A stretch of DNA of 64,000 bases from Elysia chlorotica (lineage: Eukaryota; Mollusca; Gastropoda; Plakobranchidae), in the NCBI GenBank assembly GCA_003991915.1, contig RQTK01000286.1:280422-344421 (forward strand), in the 5' to 3' direction. The notes below the pieces were generated by a model, which was not told the DNA's origin, made no database searches, and worked only from the letters and a program-made list of their open reading frames with translations. Shown here piece after piece: positions 1 through 12,641 of this stretch (the first letter of the stretch is position 1; every line of letters begins with the position of its first letter). Both the position numbers and the translations under genes were made by a program.

Positions 1-38
<38 letters not shown>

Positions 39-56
39 AGAGAGAGAGAGAGAGAG
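1..56. repeat. (GA)n microsatellite
   Basis: Almost pure AG dinucleotide repeat at the window edge with one GGGGC interruption. The next stretch, 57-320, is AT-rich and shows no gene or repeat that I can support. Confidence 0.95.
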
Positions 57-343
57 TAAAGTAAGAAAAGTTTCGAAACGTTTATGCTCCGACTTTATCA
101 TACCCTTCATCTGCATAAAAATGAAAAGTCCGAAAACATTGAAAAACGTATAAATTAAAACGAACACTTTGATTATCTTTCCTCCATCTTTGTCTTTTCT
201 TCGTCTTTCCACCTCCGTTGTATTTAATATCGCAGTTTTCTTCCATACCAGAAATCTTAATACGTGCATTATACTCACTGTAATTTCTGTATCACCAACG
301 TAGAAGATTCAAAGGGCATGCTACTCTGATTGAAAGCACTTTG

Positions 344-639
344 AGTTGAGATGAGTTGAGTTGGTTCCTTAACGTCCAATGTTACCATTGCCAGTAAACA
401 AGCTGTATTGTGTACGAACCCCAGGACTATAATCTGACCGTTACAATCTGAAACGCAAGAGACGGTGCAGGGGGCGGAAAATCTGGACTCCTTTTTTAAG
501 CCGATCATATTGAACTGACATCGACCCAACCAATAGAGGAGGAAAATGGGGAAAATAAATTGTTGACCAATAGTGGGTTTTGAACCGCGGACATCTCACT
601 TGAGAAACCAACACTCAGCCTCTTAAGCCAGTTCGACCC
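344..639 (-). mobile_element. tRNA-derived SINE (family I), diverged, with target-site duplication
   Basis: This copy begins on the plus strand with the repeated GAGTTGAGTTGG tail and ends in a tRNA-like head with a B-box-like GGTTCAAAACCC on the minus strand. Family I in sense orientation has a tRNA-like head with box B (GGTTCGAGCCC), a core TGGTTGGGTCGGTGTCAG, the stretch CCCTGTCTCGTGTGTGGCAG, and the end GCTGATGTTGGACGTTAAAC followed by CAACTCAAC or (CAA)n. The element is bracketed by an imperfect direct repeat of about 22 bp (321-343 and 640-662, both reading CTACTCTGAT then GAAAG), the expected scar of LINE-mediated insertion. I cannot assign a published SINE name. Confidence 0.85.
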
Positions 640-794
640 CTACTCTGATAGAAAGGACTTTGCCACACCAGGCCCTTGGACTTTGGCTACCAGTTCAAGG
701 GAAAAGTAGTCCGTGCCGCCCAGAAATCAAGTGTGGACATTTGACCAGTTGACCAGCCCAGTTGCGTCCCTTGGGGGTTTGTGAGGTCCGAACG

Positions 795-905
795 TGTGAA
801 TTGTGTGTGTGTGGGTGGGTGTGTGGAGGGATGGAGTGGGGTGTGTGGGTGTGCATGTGTGTGAAGGGGAGATGGGTGGGTGTGTGTGAAGGGGAGGGAT
901 GTGTG
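795..905. repeat. GT/GGGTG-rich low-complexity tract
   Basis: Imperfect GTGTGTGGGTGGG repeats. The reading frames through it on both strands are Pro/His/Thr-rich repeat translations, not genes. Confidence 0.85.
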
Positions 906-930
906 GGTGTATAGCAAAGCAATGTATGGT

Positions 931-1350
931 TGAAGGAGAGAAAGTTTGGAGTGGGAAATGATTGAATCGTTGGTATAGTCAACAAGGAGTATTTGTGTGT
1001 GAAAAAGAAAGGGGGGGGGGGGGGGAGTTGTGGGTGGATAAGGAAGAAAAGAGTCGGGGAAAACTCCGAAGAAGTGGTACATTAATTAACAGGGAGGGAA
1101 AGGGTTGGATGAAGGAGAGAAAGTTTGGAGTGGGAAATGATTGAATCGTTGGTATAGTCAACAAGGAGTATTTGTGTGTGAAAAAGAAAGGGGGGGGGGG
1201 GAGTTGTGGGTGGATAAGGAAGAAAAGAGTCGGGGAAAACTCCGAAGAAGTGGTACATTAATTAACAGGGAGGGAAAGGGGGGGGGTGAATGATGAAGAA
1301 AAGAGTCGGGAAAGAAGTGGTACATTAATTAACAAGGCAGGGAAAGGGTG
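931..1350. repeat. Tandem duplication, unit about 179 bp, 2.4 copies
   Basis: The unit starting TGAAGGAGAG at 931 recurs at 1110 and includes a poly-G run, GTTGTGGGTGGATAAGG and GTGGTACATTAATTAAC. A shortened third copy (about 1288-1350) lacks the first half. The poly-G run differs in length between copies. Confidence 0.9.
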
Positions 1351-2195
1351 GGTGATTAGAAAAAATTAATGCAGTTGTTACTGAAATCAATCACAGCCTA
1401 AAGTGGAGAATTTCTGAGATTAGCATGACAAGAAGAAATTGTTTGATTAGAGCAGTGAGGAGAATGCAAAAGATAATAGAGACTGTGTCGGTGATATTGA
1501 TTGTATAAATCAGTGGGAAAGAGAAATATTTATGAAGAGGGAGAGAGATAGAGAGAGTGGGGGATGGAGAATAGGATAGATACCAAAGTGGTTCTTAGAA
1601 AGCTTTAATAAAACAAGAAACAATCAGTAACCAGAGAACCGCTGTTTCATTGGGTGGATTTAGATAGGGAAGACTTTTCTCGTAGGAATATTTCTAAAAA
1701 AAAAAAAATAAAATAAAAAGGTCACTCCTAAAAGTTATATACATAGTTATTGCCATTTGATAAACGAAGGGGAAACGGGGACAATAATCGTGAGATTCAA
1801 ATATGTAAAAAAAAAACAACCAAATATTAGTTAGATTAGGAAAGATACATGAGGTATGAAGAAATTGATGAGACGTATTGGAACTGGAACCGTTTGTCAG
1901 TGCAAGATGTCGGCTTCCGGGCAGAAACCAAAAGTAAACAAAGATGGAGGGTGGTCGTTGGGCACGACCTTGTTATCACGTGACGCCATCGATACTCGAA
2001 GCAATCTAAAACATGGAAGACTTTGTCCCGGAACCTCACGTCTTGAGGGTGGTGGAGAAGGAACGAAACAAAACTTTAAATTGAATGAAAGCAGCAGGGT
2101 TTTGGGGGCACTCCTCTCTAGCATTAGATTGTAAAACTCACTGTACCTGTCATTCGCTTTGATGTTATTTAGATTTAGTCTCAAATGGGATGGGT
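1351..2195. other. No gene recognised
   Basis: AT-rich sequence with short GA and A runs. Short ORFs on both strands (the longest about 95 codons) show no recognisable domain and overlap each other, so I do not call a gene. Confidence 0.5.
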
Positions 2196-2502
2196 TTTTT
2201 GTTGTTGTTGTTGTTGTTGTTTTATATGTTGCTGTTGATATCGTTATTGCATTACTAGCTCATCCATGCTATACACTAGGTACTTCGGATATGCGTTAAG
2301 GAAACAACCAACCAAGGCATTGGAAAGCCAAAATTTATGGAGCGTAGTTACAAGACATCAACTTTGCTGTGGGTTCAAGAAAGATTATCAAGAAAGCGCA
2401 GTGAGTAATGTGAATAACATTGTGCGATACGAATTCCCAATATTTTTGTCCTTTTCAGAGCTTTACATCAAACGTAAAAAAATGTTGAATAATATAAGCG
2501 GA

Positions 2503-2740
2503 CTTTCCCCAAACAGAGTTGCGCCGTAGGCGAGAGTTAGACCTTGGGTGAAATGCACAAAATAATATTATTCTTATATTGTTACGACAAGACGTAAGCT
2601 ACGTTGTGTTTGTGCATTCTACCCTAGGGTAGTCATACAGCTCGCTAGCCTATGGATGCTGAGGGGAAAAGGTCACAGTTTGAATGATTGGGCTTTTATG
2701 ATTGGGAGCTGGAACGAGAAAAAAAAAAAGGGGGGGGGGG
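2503..2740. repeat. Unclassified repeat, copy 1
   Basis: Contains CCCCAAACAGAGTTGCGCC and AGTCATACAGCTCGCT...CACAGTTTGAATG. Both parts recur at 3416-3475 and 3727-3860. No coding potential or known termini are visible. Confidence 0.6.
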
Positions 2741-2942
2741 ACATTAGCATCAGTCAATGAGCAATGTTACTGAGGCAATCAAGAGGCATTTCTAAACTTA
2801 AACCATACAGAAATGTGAATTCACAGTTGTGAGTTATGGAATGTAATGAAAAAAAAACTTGAACTGTGTTGTAGGTTCAAGTTATGTTACCAAACGAAAC
2901 AAGTGAGTAATCAGTGCAGTTTATTCTAAACATAAAGCGCGC

Positions 2943-3207
2943 GAGTTGAGTTGAGTTGAGTCATGTGGTTTAACGTCCAACATCAGCACTATATAGGCTA
3001 TATTCTGGACGGATCCCAAGACTGACGTCTGACAATTATATATGCTGCCACACACGAGACAGGGCGCGGATACCATGACTCCTGTCTCAGCCAGTCACAT
3101 TAAACTGACACCGACCCAACCAGTAAAGAACCCAATCGCCAGGCCTCGAACCCTGACCTTTTGCGTTAGAAGCCGATGTTCTACCCAGGGTCACCGCTCC
3201 CCCCCCC
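2943..3207 (-). mobile_element. SINE family I, near full length
   Basis: Reads from the GTTGAGTTGAG tail through the core (ACCGACCCAACCAGT) to the tRNA-like head ending at a poly-C run. Head, core and tail are in the expected order on the minus strand. Confidence 0.9.
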
Positions 3208-3289
3208 CCCATAAAAAAAGCACGCACATGGAAAAAAAATGTTAGATCTAACATACAGTGATACTGTGAAGATTATTCTAGTTAAACAT

Positions 3290-3870
3290 TCCCCATGTCT
3301 TCTACATCGCGTACAAAAATTTTTTTAGAAAAAATTCCCAATACAAGTTTTTGATTGTTTTTTTGTTTTTTTTTACCTCAGCTTATCGTGAAACGCAACG
3401 ATTTTCGATAAGTGGAAATTCCCAAACACAGTTGCGCCGCAGGCTAAATCTAAATTTAGTCATAGGGCCGTATGAACAAACGCCACGGTAGCTTACAACT
3501 CGTCAACTTCAATTTAATTATATCATTTTGTATTAGATATATAAATTATAATTTTTCCTTTGGGATATTCTATGCTCTCTCATATCTTTCAACATGGTGG
3601 AGTAACTTTTTTGCGAAATATAATTCCCAATAAAAGTGCGCGTGTGTGTGTGTGTGTGTGTATGTGTGTTGTTGTTGTTGTTTTTCTTTTCACAGCTTAT
3701 CATCAAATGCAGCACTTTTTGAAATTATGAGGAATTTCCCAAACAGTGCTGCGCCCTAGGCTAGATCTATGATGCCTAGTCATACAGCTCGCTCGCCTAT
3801 CAATGGTGGGGTAGAAAGGTTACAGTTTGAATGCTCGAGGTTTTATGTTGGGGAGGCTGGAGCGAACAAA
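3290..3870. repeat. Two tandem units of the unclassified repeat (copies 2 and 3)
   Basis: Two units about 310 bp apart each carry ATTCCCAATA, CAGCTTATC and ATTTCCCAAACA...GCGCC. The second continues into TAGTCATACAGCTCGCTCGCC, like copy 1. A (GT)n tract lies at about 3642-3669. Confidence 0.7.
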
Positions 3871-3910
3871 ACGATATGGGGAATGTTTTTGGGGTGGTTT
3901 GGGGGGTTAG

Positions 3911-4282
3911 NNNNNNNNNNNNNNNNNNNNNNNNNNNNNNNNNNNNNNNNNNNNNNNNNNNNNNNNNNNNNNNNNNNNNNNNNNNNNNNNNNNNNNNNNN
4001 NNNNNNNNNNNNNNNNNNNNNNNNNNNNNNNNNNNNNNNNNNNNNNNNNNNNNNNNNNNNNNNNNNNNNNNNNNNNNNNNNNNNNNNNNNNNNNNNNNNN
4101 NNNNNNNNNNNNNNNNNNNNNNNNNNNNNNNNNNNNNNNNNNNNNNNNNNNNNNNNNNNNNNNNNNNNNNNNNNNNNNNNNNNNNNNNNNNNNNNNNNNN
4201 NNNNNNNNNNNNNNNNNNNNNNNNNNNNNNNNNNNNNNNNNNNNNNNNNNNNNNNNNNNNNNNNNNNNNNNNNNNNNNNNNN
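3911..4282. other. Assembly gap (372 N)
   Basis: Run of unknown bases. The long frames crossing it are artefacts of N. Confidence 1.
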
Positions 4283-4410
4283 AGAGCGGTACAATGTTTT
4301 GAAAAGGGAATGGCGATGAAGAGAAATGCCGATAGTTCGATGGAGGAAAATATCACAAGGGATTGTGAAAGAAAGGTCCGAGAGGTAGAAAAAGATTTGC
4401 CTTCGGACAC

Positions 4411-4725
4411 ATTTATTTGAAAAAAAAAATGTTAACCCTTTACTTACTGAGTGGCTGTCAATAAAAAGATGGTGACTAATGAAACAGCAGTTCTGAGTAG
4501 CAGCACTGTCAGACCATAGTTATGGGATATGTTCACAGTACAGCAAAGTCGCAGACGTCGGGTTTAAAAAAAAAATCAATAAAACCAACAACTCCTCTTT
4601 CACATCATCACATCATCTCTCTTCTACACTCCTTTTTTCTTCTTTATTCTGTCTTTCTATTATCTGTTCAAATTTTCAAATTACACCCCCCCCCCTCCCC
4701 CGCTTTATGACGCATGGGAGGGGGA
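4411..4725. repeat. Direct repeat, copy 1
   Basis: From the TTATTTGAAAAAA start through AATCAATAAAACCAAC, a CT-rich stretch and CAAATTACACCCCCCC...CGCTTTATGACGCA. It matches 4913-5452 in the same order, with extra AT-rich sequence inserted in the second copy. Confidence 0.75.
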
Positions 4726-4912
4726 CAGAGAAGGAAGGAAATATAGAGACACACTTACTTATCCAGACTAACAGACAGACAGTGAAGTAGGGAAATACAG
4801 ATAGAAAAGGACACACACACACATAGATGAATATAATTATATGCAATGGTGAAACCTCTAATGAAAGTAAAAGGCAGAGACAATGCCTTTTTAACGCAAT
4901 ACACCTTAGGGA

Positions 4913-5452
4913 AAAATTATTTGAAAAAAGAAAAATGTAAACGGCTTACTTGTTGATCTTGCTCAGTTTAATTTCAATTTCAATTTCAATGTTTATTCAG
5001 TCAATATATATATGTTAAGAACATGCATATCGAAAATCATTTTGTCAAGCACAGGCTTTGCAAGATGGATACATATAAACAGTTATACAAACATACATGC
5101 AGCAAAACAATTAGCAAAAGTTTAACTTAAACATAGTTGTATAGAGTAGTACACATTAATTAAAAAAAAAAACTGATATTACCACTGGTTGATAAAACAG
5201 CCGTGTATCCCTGCATTATACATGTATAGCAACATGCAAAACTGTCAGACTTTATTCTTGGGATACGTTCACTATACAGCCAAGCTGCTTACTTTGGGAT
5301 TTAGGAAACCAATCAATAAAACCAACTTCTTTTGCTCATCCTCCCAATATCTCTCTTCTTCACTCCTTTTTTTCTTCTATATTCTCTCTTTCTATAAATA
5401 TGATCAAAATTTTCAAATTACACCCCCCCCCTCCCCCGCTTTATGACGCACA
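4913..5452. repeat. Direct repeat, copy 2
   Basis: Ends with the same CAAATTACACCCCCCC...GACGCA junction as copy 1. The inserted part carries (TTTCAA)n and TGTTTATTCAG around 4970-5000, which may be a LINE or SINE tail on the minus strand. Confidence 0.7.
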
Positions 5453-5603
5453 CATCCAACCCCCTATAGAATTTTAAAATCCGCATTTAATTATACGAGG
5501 AGAGATAATTCTTTCAAATTCAGGTCTCAAAGGGAGCGAACCACTAGGGGCTTGCTTATTCATTATTAAATTCTTTCCATTTGAATTATAATCATATTTC
5601 GTT

Positions 5604-5843
5604 ATGTATCTCTCTATCTTCCAATGTATCTCTCTTACCCTCCTCTCTCATTGCATCTCTCTAACTATCTATAGTTTTATATCGATCTCTACCTATCTCT
5701 CTCTTTTTATCCTTACCTTTCTCTCCCTTTCTCTCTTTCTCTCTATTTGTCCATTTCTGTTTTCTTTATCTTTCTCTCTCCTTCCCTCTCTTCTCTCTTT
5801 CTTCCCATCTATTTCTCTCTTTCTATCTATCAATCAATCTATC

Positions 5844-5926
<83 letters not shown>

Positions 5927-6010
5927 CATCTATCCATCCCTCTATCCGTCCATCCATCTATTTATATATCCATCTATCTCCGCCTCTCTCTCCCTTTCTC
6001 TTCCTCCCTT
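5604..6010. repeat. CT-rich low complexity with an (ATCT)n core
   Basis: Perfect (ATCT)n at about 5840-5925 within CTCTCT/CCATCT sequence. The frames of up to 177 codons here are Ser/Leu/Ile/Tyr repeat translations. Confidence 0.95.
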
Positions 6011-6402
6011 TCTACCTCCCTCATACAATCTCTTGTCAGCGGTTTTGATTTTCCATCTTGTTGACAGCCTCATGAATAATTGTCCGACAGTCTGTATAAT
6101 TTTACTTTATTATCATGTAAAGTGCCAATCGACATAGAGAACATCAGCAAAAGACATAATGATACTTTCTAATAAGTTCTACATGCGGGAATGAGCCAAG
6201 ATTTCTGGCTCCTCGGAATTTTTAAAACTTAGACCAGCAACGATTTCTCGAGGAAAGGGAGTGGTGTGAAAAGTACAGGAAACAGAGCAACAAGGGAAAA
6301 GCGTTTGTGAAATGAGGATATGAAACGAAATATTCTTTTATTATTTTTATAATTTTAATATCTTAGGCTCTGCATGAGTCATTGCAGTTCGGCGGGACCT
6401 GT

Positions 6403-6416
6403 TGTTGATGTTGTTA

Positions 6417-6463
<47 letters not shown>

Positions 6464-6472
6464 GCTGTTGTG
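6403..6472. repeat. (GTT)n microsatellite
   Basis: TTGTTG repeats with a few GATG interruptions. Similar tracts are found in this window as tails of SINE copies, but no SINE body is attached here. Confidence 0.9.
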
Positions 6473-7148
6473 TCATCCACATTATTGTCCAATATTTTGA
6501 TCTGATCTTTCCTTAGTTTTCTTGTTGCGCAAAATGGGCCGTTATGTCAATGGTACACACACGAAGAAAAATTATTTTTAGCAAAACCTTTCTTTATTTT
6601 TTTTGCTTTATTCCTTTTTATTTTTGGAAAACATTATCAAAACTTTCTCAATGTCTGTGGGTGACAGCATGTGAACATTTTCTTACTTAAACTTTGGGAC
6701 AGACGCACATATAGAAGTTAAAATGGCACACAGGCAGGCAGACAAACAGAAAGGCAGACAGAGACAGACGTAGAGATAAAGAGCTTCGATTTCCACAAAC
6801 TAACAAAAATTATAATTGTAGTTTTTTGTTTGTTTTCGTTACTTTCATAAACTTTACCACTCAATAACAACTCTTTGGGTTTTCCCCCAGTAGAAATCCG
6901 TCTCTTCTCTCAAATCAAGTATCAGTGTTCATGATTGAATAGCTACATTACCTTGCCAATTTCCTATCAATGAACGACTCTTTTATCTACAAAAGACTGT
7001 GTTGGTCTAGACTATTAGAATTATCAGTCGTAAACTAATTTTATGATCGCCAATGGAAAGCAAGATCAAAGCTTAAAACTTCACTGTTCACGATTTTAAA
7101 AATATTGATTAATTTAAATATGTTGGTTGATTTATAAAATGCTGAAAC

Positions 7149-7225
7149 TGTTACCGTTAGCTCAGTCGGTAGTGCACTTGACTGACAAGTAGAAGGTCCG
7201 AGGTTCGAAGCTCATCTCGAAGCCG
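7149..7225 (+). mobile_element. tRNA-like sequence, probable head of another SINE or a tRNA pseudogene
   Basis: Box A-like TTAGCTCAGTCGGTAG and box B-like GGTTCGAAGCTC are spaced as in a tRNA. The anticodon arm does not fold into a normal 5-bp stem with a 7-base loop and the T stem mispairs, so a functional tRNA is unlikely. Confidence 0.5.
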
Positions 7226-7433
7226 TCAGATCCTGTGTTTTTATTAGACTGTTTATAGAAACCTGAGAGATGTATAGAGATTTTGTGATAGCTAGTTGGA
7301 TCCACGTTTGATTCCATTTGTTGATGTCTTAGTATATAACGCCTGTTTTTTCTTAATCTCTGTCTATCTGTTCAATTTAAAAAAAATAAAAAAATAAATC
7401 GTTGTTATATTCTTTACCGCAAAACCAACTTCC

Positions 7434-7663
7434 GACGGCTTCCGACGCAAAAGGTCCGAGTTCAAATCCTGACGATTGCGCTCCCTACTGGTTGGGTCGG
7501 TGTCAGTTTAATGTGACCGGCTGAGACAGGAGTCATGGCATCCCACCCTGTTTCGTGTGTGGCATCACATACAATTATCAGACGTCAGTCTTGGCACCCG
7601 TCCACAATATAGCCTATTATAGTGTCGATGTTGGACTTTAAACCATCTCAACAACAACAACTC
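7434..7663 (+). mobile_element. SINE family I
   Basis: Sense copy from CTTCCGACGCAAAAGGTCCG through the core to CAACAACAACAAC. The start of the tRNA-like head is missing. Confidence 0.9.
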
Positions 7664-8320
7664 CATCTTTTCTCTAATTTTGATTTTAATAATTGCGTAC
7701 AATACGTTTAAGAAAAGGAACAAGCCGTTCATATAATCATGACCAGTAATCATGTCTCTACGGTCATTAAATCTATTCGGGGATTTCCTCTGGAGAATAA
7801 AATTTTTTTGCATACAAATGTGATCATGCGCAATAAAACTGCACTTCGCTTTAAAAAAGGTTTTAACATGGATTTTACGAGATATAACTCTAGAAATTGA
7901 GACATTGAGAAATGTTTAACGGTAGAAAGCAAGAAATTAGATTTGATGAGGAAGTTTAATAGGGTGATCAAAAGTTTGTTCCTGTAATTTAATGGATTTT
8001 GAGCGTGTTGGGCCTTCTGTATAATGCAATCATACATATTTTTTTTTAATGTCCTATACCCAAAAAGATCAAAGTCCATGCTTTGGAAAGTATTTTATCT
8101 TTAATTCCTCAATCTCCTGCTGTAAAATTGTCTACTCATTTGTCCAAATGTGTTTTCGTGCAGTAAAGGACATTTAGGACATTAATTTAGCCTCTGCATA
8201 TTTTATCCCTAGAACCAAAGTATTAGAAATTAACCCCTCAAAACAATTACCTCCCCTAAGCCTGTTTACGACAGCTCTTCCAATAATAATAAAATAACAA
8301 TTGACCACCGGTCATTCCCG
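7664..8320. other. No gene recognised
   Basis: AT-rich sequence. Minus-strand frames of 82 and 109 codons lack any recognised motif and run over SINE or AT-rich sequence. Confidence 0.5.
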
Positions 8321-8485
8321 TTTTGTCTGACCCCCCCCCCCCCTTTCCCCATTAGTCATTGTCTGGTGCTGCCGACACCAGGGTTCAAAAGAGCAGAGGT
8401 CATAGCGAAAGGTCAGAGTATAACAGAACTCTCCACTTTAGAGGGGGGTTGACAGTCACTGTTTAGCAAGGGGGGGGGGGGGAGG

Positions 8486-8760
8486 TTGACAGTCACGGTT
8501 TTAATGAAATGGTCATTTAATCGCTTCAGCCGCCGATCTCACCATGGTTTACTAGCGTCCTGCAGTTCTGATATTTCACAATTTGCGATCTACACTACAT
8601 TAATGAATGACCTAATTACGCCTCTTAAACGCGTGAGGTTTTTTAAACGCTCATTGGCTCTGAGATCTGAAACATAGCTATGATTGGACGGTGCAACAAA
8701 TTGAAATTCGCTTTACTAATCGTGGTTGTTTTCATCATCGGTTTCGTAATCGCAAGGCAT
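8486..8760. repeat. Segment sharing a CCAAT-type motif block with 17.2-18.0 kb
   Basis: CGCTCATTGGCTCTG followed by ATAGCTATGATTGGACG also occurs at 17306-17350 and, diverged, at 17905-17950. An interspersed repeat is the simplest reading. No gene is called. Confidence 0.5.
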
Positions 8761-9035
8761 TTAATACTAGCCCACACTCGACGTTAATGAAATGGATATT
8801 TGTTGAGGCTTTTAGAAACAATGAGTTCTCAGAGACTGACCTTTGCTGGCTAGCCGAGACAATGGGTTCACAAGGGGTCAATTGGGATTTCCGAGAATTA
8901 ATGACGCCGTAACGGGAAGTCCCTTCCGCCGTGGGGTTTTAAGTGCACTGCGCAGCCTTCAAGCACGCAAAATGCAAAATGCAGTGGAGATTTTTCAGCC
9001 ATCTGCTTCTGGGTTACAAAGATTGACATGTCTCT

Positions 9036-9256
<221 letters not shown>

Positions 9257-9480
9257 GGCCAGTTATCTTGGATCGAAAAAAATGTACACCTACCAACTCG
9301 TTAATTGTCTTCCAAGGTTTCAAGGAAAATCGTGTAATATAAAAATTGCTATAATTAATAGTCGATTTGGGTTTATTTATTAAATGACTCTGTTTTGATT
9401 GATGTGAGGAGAAGTTTGAAGTCTATGCTGATTTCTATATGAGTATTCAAAGTTGATGATAACTATGAACGAAAATTCTT

Positions 9481-9556
9481 GGATCAGTCTTGGGACCCGT
9501 CCACAATATAGCTTATATAGTGCTGATGTTGGACGTTAAAACCAACTCAACTCAAC
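9481..9556 (+). mobile_element. SINE family I, 3' end only
   Basis: From CAGTCTTGGGACCCGTCC to AACTCAACTCAAC: a 5'-truncated copy. Confidence 0.85.
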
Positions 9557-10544
9557 ATTGTGCCTACTTGGATTTTATGCTGTGTCTTAATGAGCGGTTT
9601 AAGTCTCTAAACCAATCAGGAGTGTGACGTGCACAAAGTATTTGATTGGTCCAATCCTAAGCGTTCACAACTGGGTCCATATGAACTCTCAGATCTAATC
9701 TGAATAAGAAATTAATTCGCCATTTGATTGGTGACTACTGCTGCGTTCGATATTTTCCATAAGAATATGGAGGCGTTGATCTGCGAGATATCTTCGCTTA
9801 CTAAAAGACTTATATTTCCAAAATAAAAAAGAAGAATGGACAACAGTTTTAAAAATTATAGTAGAATCATTCTTTATCGTATTTACGTTGCTGCTGTTTA
9901 TTACGATTAAGTTTTTTTATATGAAATAGACAGAATGATCTGTTTAAGGAAATGTTATATTAAAATACAATTTTATGGCGATTTTACGAAAAAAGGGAAA
10001 CGAATTTTGTGTAATGTAAGGGTTTTTTATATAGCATAAAAATAAGACACTAATCGATAAACCTTGACCGATTTTTAACCGAGAGTTTAACGACAAAACA
10101 AATTGTTTTTTTGTTATTTTTTAGCATAACACAGTACTTTATATTTTGACCTGACTGACTTACTACCGAAATCCACCCTTTTCTTTATGCACACTCCATT
10201 TTACATAAAGATGTGGATGACAATGTCAAAATCTAAAGTAGCCTGCTGGAAAAATCCAGTGCATTCAGCACACAGTCATATTTTTTCCTTTCTTTAACGT
10301 GCTAACTGTGGATCTTACTTAATTTTATAGGAATTTAGTTTGGAACACTGGAACACTAGAGTCTGAAGTAATGTGATAAAAATACAGTGTTTTTCAACAG
10401 CAGGTCTGTTTTTATCCCCCCATACTTTTGTACCATCTATACAAATGACTCTAGGAGCCGCTATGAAATTATCCCTACCATATAATATGCCGAAGATACT
10501 ACAATTCAGGCTTTAATAAGTACATAAAACGATCTTATGAAGTC
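9557..10544. other. No gene recognised
   Basis: AT-rich sequence with several ATTGG motifs near 9620-9745 and no supported feature. Confidence 0.5.
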
Positions 10545-11612
10545 GGGGTTTTACATTTCAAAGCTGGTGTGATACTCATTATCTCTGCCCTCCACCTAAA
10601 TGTAAAGAAAACAAAAGAAATAATTATTGATTTCAGTGTGAAAAATAATGACCAACTACCATCATGAGTAGATCTCTAATGTGTCCTGAATATCCAAAAC
10701 CGGCTTCCTACAGTTATATAGGTGCTTGCTTGAAACCCTTCAAATAAACGTTCCACTTTGAGATAATTGCGTTGAGTTTGTTTGACGTCCAACTTCAGCA
10801 CTATATAGGATATTTATTAGCTGAATATTGATTCCACTGTAAAATAATAATGGCCAAGTACCACTAGAAGTAGAACTAAAAGGGGAACAAATACATGGAG
10901 TTTAAAGCTATAAGTACTTAGGGATCACAATCAATGAAAAACTAAACTGGCATCTTTACCTAGTTCACTCTTAAAGTTCGAATGTATTTTGTTAGAAGAC
11001 TAAACTTTTTAAATGTTACAGGGCAACCATATTAAGTATCTTATTCTTTCGTCTACCAGCATGGGGTGGCAAATTTAGCGTTTCAAATACAACCAAAATG
11101 GAACGGATCCTTAAAGAATTTAAAAAAAAATTACGTGTGTAAATGAGTAAAGTTTGAATACAATTGTTAACCATCTGTGTATCTTAAAATTGAATATTTA
11201 TATAAAAAAGACAAAAAACCTATTCTTTTTTAATCAAATATCAAATTTAGGAGGAGGAAGACTTAGACGAATATAAAAACAAACAGAGAAACGTACAAAA
11301 ATTATTATACTCTATACGTCTTTGTAATAAAAATTATAACATGTAAATTTTAACATGGTGCTTGTTCTATATATACTTTTTTTCATATACATACGTTTTT
11401 TATATTTACATTTATACAAATTTTTAGTGTAGGCCCTTACATAATTATATGTTAACATAGGGCTTGTTCTTTATACATTTTTTCTTGACATATTAATTAT
11501 CTATATTTATATTTGTATTTATATAAATGCTCATAACCATAGCACAAAAAATTGCCTTTTCTTACGGATCAATAAATATGTATCTTGTCGTATCTTATAT
11601 TATCTTATCATC
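10545..11612 (+). mobile_element. Decayed LINE fragment, CR1/L2-like reverse transcriptase end and 3' tail
   Basis: Broken frames still read like the RT palm and thumb of a CR1/L2-type element: LHLNVKKTKEIIIDF near 10590, YKYLGITINEKLNW near 10905 and LPAWGGKFSV near 11055. The 3' end reads GGATCAATAAATATGTATC followed by imperfect (TTATC)n near 11600, as in CR1/L2-like tails. Stops and frameshifts make it non-functional. A SINE fragment (10772-10812) interrupts it, and part of the sequence beside the SINE is repeated. Confidence 0.75.
10772..10812 (-). mobile_element. SINE family I fragment inside the LINE
   Basis: GTTGAGTTTGTTTGACGTCC plus AACTTCAGCACTATATAGG: only the 3' end of the SINE. 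Confidence 0.7.
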
Positions 11613-11964
11613 TTCGTCCATTCCACAATCACCACGAATTTCGTTGGTTCCCAACTAGTTTAATATTATCTCCTTTTCTTCGTTAGTGTCTGGATCTAGA
11701 ATTGAGATCGCGCACTGGGTCTAAAATACTGATTACAGTCCCCACCAACCCACTAACCTTCCCCTCTCACCTTCCCCCGGGAGGGGGGGGGGTCAAGGAT
11801 AGAGCGCGCGACCAGTTACCGAAGCGTTACGGATTACGGATTCGATCTCTGCTCTTATTGCTGGGGTGTTGCCGTACACGTTAATAATAACTGTATTATA
11901 CGATCATCCGAGTCTCTAGAATCCCGCTCTGTGATAACGTAGAAAAATTGGATCTATCTTGAGA

Positions 11965-12177
11965 CTGAGGAGACGACTAGAAGAAATAAAGAGGGAGATA
12001 GAGAGAGAAGGAGAGTGAGAGAAAGAGGTGGATCCAGAGAGACGGTGAACGAGAGAGAGAGGGTGAGCGAGAAAGAGAAAGAGAGAGAAAGATGAAGCTA
12101 GAGAGAGGGTGAGCGAGAGAAAGAGAAAGAGAGTGAGAGAGAGCCAAAGAGACGGTAGGCGATAAAGAAAACAGAAG

Positions 12178-12223
<46 letters not shown>

Positions 12224-12225
12224 GA
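11965..12225. repeat. GA-rich low-complexity tract
   Basis: GAGAGA and GAAAGAGA repeats with diverged units. Minus-strand frames of 113 and 191 codons here are Ser/Leu repeat translations. Confidence 0.95.
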
Positions 12226-12592
12226 GAGAAAGCTGTGATCGATATAAAACTTATCAAAGAGGACGAGATAACATTTCATGATCTTGGCAAGGATCGAACC
12301 CGCACCTTCTACGCGGCACTTTATTCTTTCTATTGTCAGACAGGAGATGTAACAATTACGTAGCTCTAAAAGATCTATACCCGAGATGCGTAACGGTTCC
12401 CAAATAGGGCATGGGTTGGAAGGATGGAGATCTAAACTCATCAACAATTTAAAGATGAACACAACGTTTGAATTGATCGAGTGGCATTTGTGGTTGTTAA
12501 AACTGACATAGTGGCATTTAAGTTGTTTTCTAGGATCCTGACCTATTGTCACACTTCGGATTAAAAGTTAACGACTACATACAAAGAGTTGG

Positions 12593-12594
<2 letters not shown>

Positions 12595-12641
<47 letters not shown>

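Noticed and set aside
1856-2134. 92-codon plus-strand ORF as a gene
   Set aside because: Ordinary-looking composition but no motif, no splice context, and an opposite-strand ORF of the same length covers it.
3769-4410. ORFs of more than 160 codons
   Set aside because: They exist only because the gap of N is read as open.
7149-7225. Functional tRNA gene
   Set aside because: A and B boxes are present but the anticodon and T stems do not pair properly, so it is kept only as a tRNA-like element.
12285-12380. tRNA gene on the minus strand (GGGTTCGATCC)
   Set aside because: Only a B box is convincing; no A box or acceptor stem could be aligned.
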